NCBI RefSeq assembly: GCF_910592395.1
Contig: NC_088312.1
Coordinates: forward strand, 20,281,292-20,345,291
Source of the DNA: Lineus longissimus
Lineage: Eukaryota > Nemertea > Pilidiophora > Heteronemertea > Lineidae
DNA: 64,000 bases
Reading direction: 5' to 3'
The position numbers and the translations under genes are program-made. A model generated the notes under the pieces. It did not search any database and had not been told where the DNA came from. It saw only the letters and a program-made list of their open reading frames with translations. Shown one piece after another: positions 59,813 through 64,000 of the stretch. The stretch's first letter is position 1. The number at the start of each line of letters is the position of its first letter.

Positions 59813-62800
59813 TCACATGACAATACAGGCTTTGCTGCGCACTGCAGCTTCGTCAGAGGCACCCGTGGAAGCTGTGGCGGGTCTGGCGCTAAGCGGTCGT
59901 CTACGGGTCTCAAAGTCTCTCGCGCTCTCCTGAAGCGAAGATTCCGGTCGCATGTCCATGCTATTGCTCATCTCGGGCTCAGAAAACTCCGACAACGTCT
60001 CGCTCATTTTCCCAGTGTAACGTTTGATGCTACCCGCACGGTTGAAATCGCTCGGGGTCGCCGCACGCATACTCATGCGGCGAATGCTTTCCGACGTGCG
60101 GCGAGCAGAGCTCGGCCTCGACGATATTTTGACACTCTGGGGCCGTGTGAACTCAGTTGAGGACCGAGGCAAGATGCGCCTGGACGACTCCGTCACGTAA
60201 CCTTTGGATACGCTTCCCCTTCCACCCTCACTGACCGCGTAGCTGCTCTCGAGATCGCTCTGGCTCTCCGCTTGCGCGAGGAAACCGTTTGGGAGAGCTG
60301 TCTCGTATTCCTTGCGCCGCATCTCCGTGGTGGTAAGCCCGAGCCGTTCTGTCAAGTTCAGTATAGTCTTGTCCCTGAGGTCTATCTCGTCCTCGAGGTC
60401 TTTCACCTGTCATGTAAAGAAACACACAGCCATCATGTTCTTGGCATCAAACATCAAACGATTCAATATAGTTAACCGGATCAACTAGAACGTAAATTAC
60501 GCTTCATTGTTCAGACGCGGACATTACAGAGTGTGGTCTTAGAAGAAAGGTTATGTGAAGGAGGAAACCGGCCGGGCTAATGAAACTAAGGATTTACCTT
60601 AAACTGCAAATCAGCAAGATCGTCTACATGGTTCTTGCAGTTGTCCTTGACCCTGTTCATCTCCGCTATGGCCTTTTTCATGGTGGTCTCCATGATCCGG
60701 TAGTCGTCTGCCTTGAGGTGAAGCAAGGAACGCTTCTCTTCCTCTAGCGTCTCACGTATCGTGAAGATTTCCTAAAAGTAAAGGACGATATAAGCAATAC
60801 ACTCCTTAACACGTCTCCGGTTTTCCTCAACAAAGTGCTAAGTAGACTCCTCAAAATCCGATGCCGAGATCTCCAGTAACTTTTCTCGAGTAATCAACCA
60901 CTACATCAAGATCTCCTGACTCCCGAAGCATGAAACTGGGGTCAACATCTGATTGACTGTCATGTTCAATGACGTCATCACGAGAAACATGGAATACCTT
61001 CTCTAGTTGTCTATTGTATGGAAACACTGAAATATGGGGATCACGTTACACTGCACTGCGATTACATGTATATAGGTTGCACCCCAAAACCTGGTGTACG
61101 AGATTCCGACGACACGATAGAGACCAGTCGGTTGCAGAATATTTGGGGCCGCGCTCTGGGACCGGGCGATAGACAAGGGACCCATTCCCAAACGCATCAC
61201 AGGGTCACTGATGCGTATACAGACTTATTGTTTTGTTATATGGGGCCGGACCATGTTACTGTTCCAGCCCGACTGGATAAAGTTAAGAGACAATATCTTA
61301 ACACAATTTTGCTTGTACCATATTGGCAGTGTTGACCAGCTACTATACACACGGACAATGTTGATGTGTGTGGTTTTATAAATTAGCATTTCGTTAACTG
61401 TTTGCGTCGAAAAATAGTGTTTTTGCGAACAAAATAAAATATGTTTTACGACATCTTATAGACATAGTTATGAATAATATTCTAATGAATTTGTTATTTT
61501 GAAATATGCTGAAACTAAACCGAATTGATTCAGATAAGCGTAAATTGTATACAAGATTTGAACTATTCAGCGATTTCAATGAATGGTCAACATTTTGATG
61601 CTCAGTGCATATAGTACAGTCGTACAGTACAGTACTCTGTGGTTTTTCCCTATTGTTATACAACCACAAACCAGAGACTTCAACCTCCTCACCTTATTGA
61701 GTTCGTCTACCTCCTGCGACCGTCTGATATAAACATTTTCTCTTTCTTGTAACTTGACTTCAGTTTCTTCGATCTGCAATTTTATAGCAAATATGTACAT
61801 ATTGATTAATAAGAAGCTTTTCGGCGGAAATGGTTCAAATAAATCTATTTGGCAATTATTTGCGTTTATGTACGATTGCGTAGATGGCAATTAAGCAGAA
61901 ACATCTAGCAGCTATGAAGAATCAATTCTTAAGCGCCACTTGTCTATCGTCGGTTATTGTCGGCAGATTTCTAAAATCCCAACTTCATAACACAATGCTA
62001 ATGGGAATATAAGGAATTTATATTCGAATATGAACAAGCGTCCCCCGCTGTTTGTTTAAGCCGTTTTGGACCTTTTAGTAAGTAATCATAACAAGCTACG
62101 TGCTATGATATTGTATACTAACCATATCCCTTACTTAAAATGTCTAATAAAATATAGTAGACCGACAAACGTGTTTTTAAAAATCATAATTAGTTTTTAT
62201 AATAAGTGTACGTATAGGCCCTGCAGTTGGGCCTTTCCTTATAAGAATATGGAAGGATTGTATCCAAGAAAGGTTCTTTCCCACTTTTTCATATTCACTT
62301 TTTTATATTAGAGAACAGGGATGATGCAGGTAATGAAAAAGAAGGAGGAAACTGTCGCAGATGCGATTGTATTGACTTCTAGAGCTACGATGATGCATAG
62401 GCCTACAAACATTCTGGCAAAACAATACACAAGTAAACATTATAATGGCCAAATTCAGCTATGTGAACTACGTCCTCTTCTAAGCGCCCTGCTTCAACAT
62501 TTGAGTCAATATTGCACGGTAGCGCGCACAGTAAAGGACTGTGCGTCCTACCAAAACTGTCATACTGTCAAGACCAGTGAAGCAAAATCGCTCTTTCCAC
62601 CGCCACAACAAGAACATCTGTTTGACTTGATAACTGTTCTATCCTCAGTATGTCTTTAGACAAATTGCGTATCGTGGACCCTCACACCCATCTATATTCC
62701 CTCTTTACCTCTCTCTCTCTCCGCTCTAGCAACAGAAACCTCTGTTTGACCTCATCTTCACGCCGCAACAGCTGTTCTATCCTCAGTCTCTTCTCTATCT

Positions 62801-63739
62801 CTTCTGGGGACATATCATCGTCATCGTCCAATACGGCCACAGCTATCACCTGCAGAAGAGATGGAAGTATAAAATTACCAGATGTCACTGCCTATATTTA
62901 ATGGGTGGCAATTGCACTGTGAACGATTTCTTGGTAGTTTTAACCCCAAAGAAACATATAACTGAGGGTTGGTTGAGTTTCTAATAAAGCTCAGCCAATT
63001 CCAGGTAAACGATATTTTTGCAGATTATTGCGACTTCTCAATATTACGCCGGTGAAGTTGAATGGTCAATGGTGACCAAAAGTTCTCTCCTAAAACTTGT
63101 TCAAGTGATTTCAGAATGACCTTGACCTACCTTCATGCCATCGACCTCATCCTCTCCCTTCAGTGTCTCCTTGTCACTCTCCTCTTTGAGCGTATCATCG
63201 TCTGCTTCCGGTTCCGGTTCCGGTACCTTTCCTTCCTCCTCCTTTACCGGACTCTCCTCAATATCTGACATACGCTCTACTTCAATTACAACATGCGTTT
63301 CCGTTTCCTCTTTGACCTTTGAACCTGAATCATTGTGATGATGATGATGATGGTGGTGGTGACCATTTCCATGATGGTGATGATGATGATGTCTGTGCCG
63401 CCGTTTCCCATCTTTATCTCTCGAACCCCGCCGCCCCGATTTCTCGCTGCGTTTTTTCTTCACAACTATAAAATCCCCGTCCTTTCCGACTCTGTCTCCT
63501 TTCTCTACGTCCGTCACTTCAGAGTCGCCGTCTGCTTGGGGGTCCGTCCGCGTGACGTCACTCCGTGAATTGGTCAAACTCCCGAGTGCGGTACTACTGA
63601 TTGTGCTCGTATCATCACGGATGATCGAACTCTCCTCGAGAGCCGCGGCAACAGAATGTTCCAGTTTGTAATGAATTCTTGACGTTGTTTTTGACCTGTT
63701 CAGCCTGACCAGCTCCACTTCCGACCCTGCCTCCGACAT
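59813..63739 (-). CDS. Coiled-coil protein with His-rich block and C-terminal CaaX motif, 5 exons, 532 aa
   Basis: Exons: 63739-63131, 62849-62709, 61773-61693, 60771-60598, 60406-59813; every junction is phase 0 with GT-AG, giving 533 codons. Residues 1-110 are Ser/Asp/Lys-rich; about 114-135 is a block with 17 histidines interrupted by GNG; 140-203 is acidic. Residues about 215-365 are long charged heptad-like helices (EEIEKRLRIEQLLRREDEV; VKLQERENVYIRRSQEVDEL; EIFTIRETLEEEKRSLLHLK; VKDLEDEIDLRDKTILNLTE), that is, a coiled coil. Residues 366-528 are a disordered Ser/Arg-rich tail. The last four residues, CIVM, fit a CaaX farnesylation box, so the protein is probably membrane-anchored and may bind divalent metal through the His block. 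I cannot name the family; a further small exon in phase 0 could have been missed. Confidence 0.82.
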
Positions 63740-64000
63740 TATCGAGTCCTTTTTGCTTCAATCAGGTTTTCTTTCGTCTGTCTTTAAACAAGCAGTAACA
63801 TTTCCTCACTAAAAATGGATGTGATACCTCTGACGACAGCTTGTTTCACATATTTTCTGCAAAGAAAGTAAACGTTTTCGACTTGTTGGTCTACAACGAA
63901 AACAGGCCTCTTGGTAAAATCAACAATAATCCTCTTGGTTGACGCTTGTCCTTCGAACGAAACGCAACAGAAAATGTTTGTTTTAGGCCCTATATTTGAT
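63740..64000. other. 5' flank of the CaaX gene
   Basis: Probable 5' untranslated region or promoter of the minus-strand CaaX gene, cut by the window edge. No TATA box or other motif is convincing. Confidence 0.4.

Noticed and set aside
1-64000. A new defence, toxin or viral system
   Set aside because: No viral structural, integrase, toxin or immune-effector gene was recognised; the only reverse transcriptase belongs to an ordinary LINE.

Overview
The window is animal nuclear DNA. All six recognised or well-supported multi-exon genes have GT-AG introns, proteins are metazoan in type, and the intergenic and intronic DNA is AT-leaning and full of minisatellites, fold-back elements, tRNA-derived repeats and one LINE. 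Nothing in it is bacterial: no operons, CRISPR array, phage or plasmid genes. The gene set (an expanded ZUP1, AMN1, tandem AVT-like amino-acid transporters, a CD20-like tetraspan) together with many ACATGTA-type stretches and short TTAA and TA fold-back elements suggests a bilaterian invertebrate, most likely marine (lophotrochozoan or invertebrate deuterostome). The species cannot be fixed from the sequence.

Layout. Positions 1930-24831 (minus) hold ZUP1, a K63-ubiquitin deubiquitinase, with eight coding exons totalling 857 codons; two of its introns are very long and carry most of the minisatellites. Positions 25-35 kb are repeat-rich, with only a tentative three-exon 3' end of an unrecognised minus-strand gene (30977-33066). 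Positions 35539-38846 and 39718-43777 (plus) are two tandem seven-exon amino-acid transporter paralogues (470 and 465 aa) with identical intron phases and patches of near-identical sequence that look like gene conversion. Positions 45069-48061 (minus) are AMN1 in seven exons; its true first exon is too short to stand out as an ORF but is fixed by splice phase and homology. Positions 49716-51152 (minus) encode a 200-aa four-helix membrane protein. Positions 52.4-54.2 kb contain a 5'-truncated, frameshifted LINE. Position 57451-57810 (minus) is a small single-pass membrane protein. Positions 59813-63739 (minus) encode a 532-aa coiled-coil protein with a histidine-rich block and a C-terminal CaaX prenylation motif that I cannot assign to a named family.

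The genes do not form an evident pathway; the locus reads as ordinary gene-sparse animal chromosome. Its most distinctive features are the two transporter paralogues under patchwork conversion, the unassigned CaaX/His-rich coiled-coil gene, the coding repeat inside ZUP1, and at least seven different short inverted-repeat elements, two of which belong to one family with TTAA-type ends. I did not find a new defence or mobile system and do not claim one. All exon coordinates come from reading splice sites and phases by eye; transcript data would be decisive.
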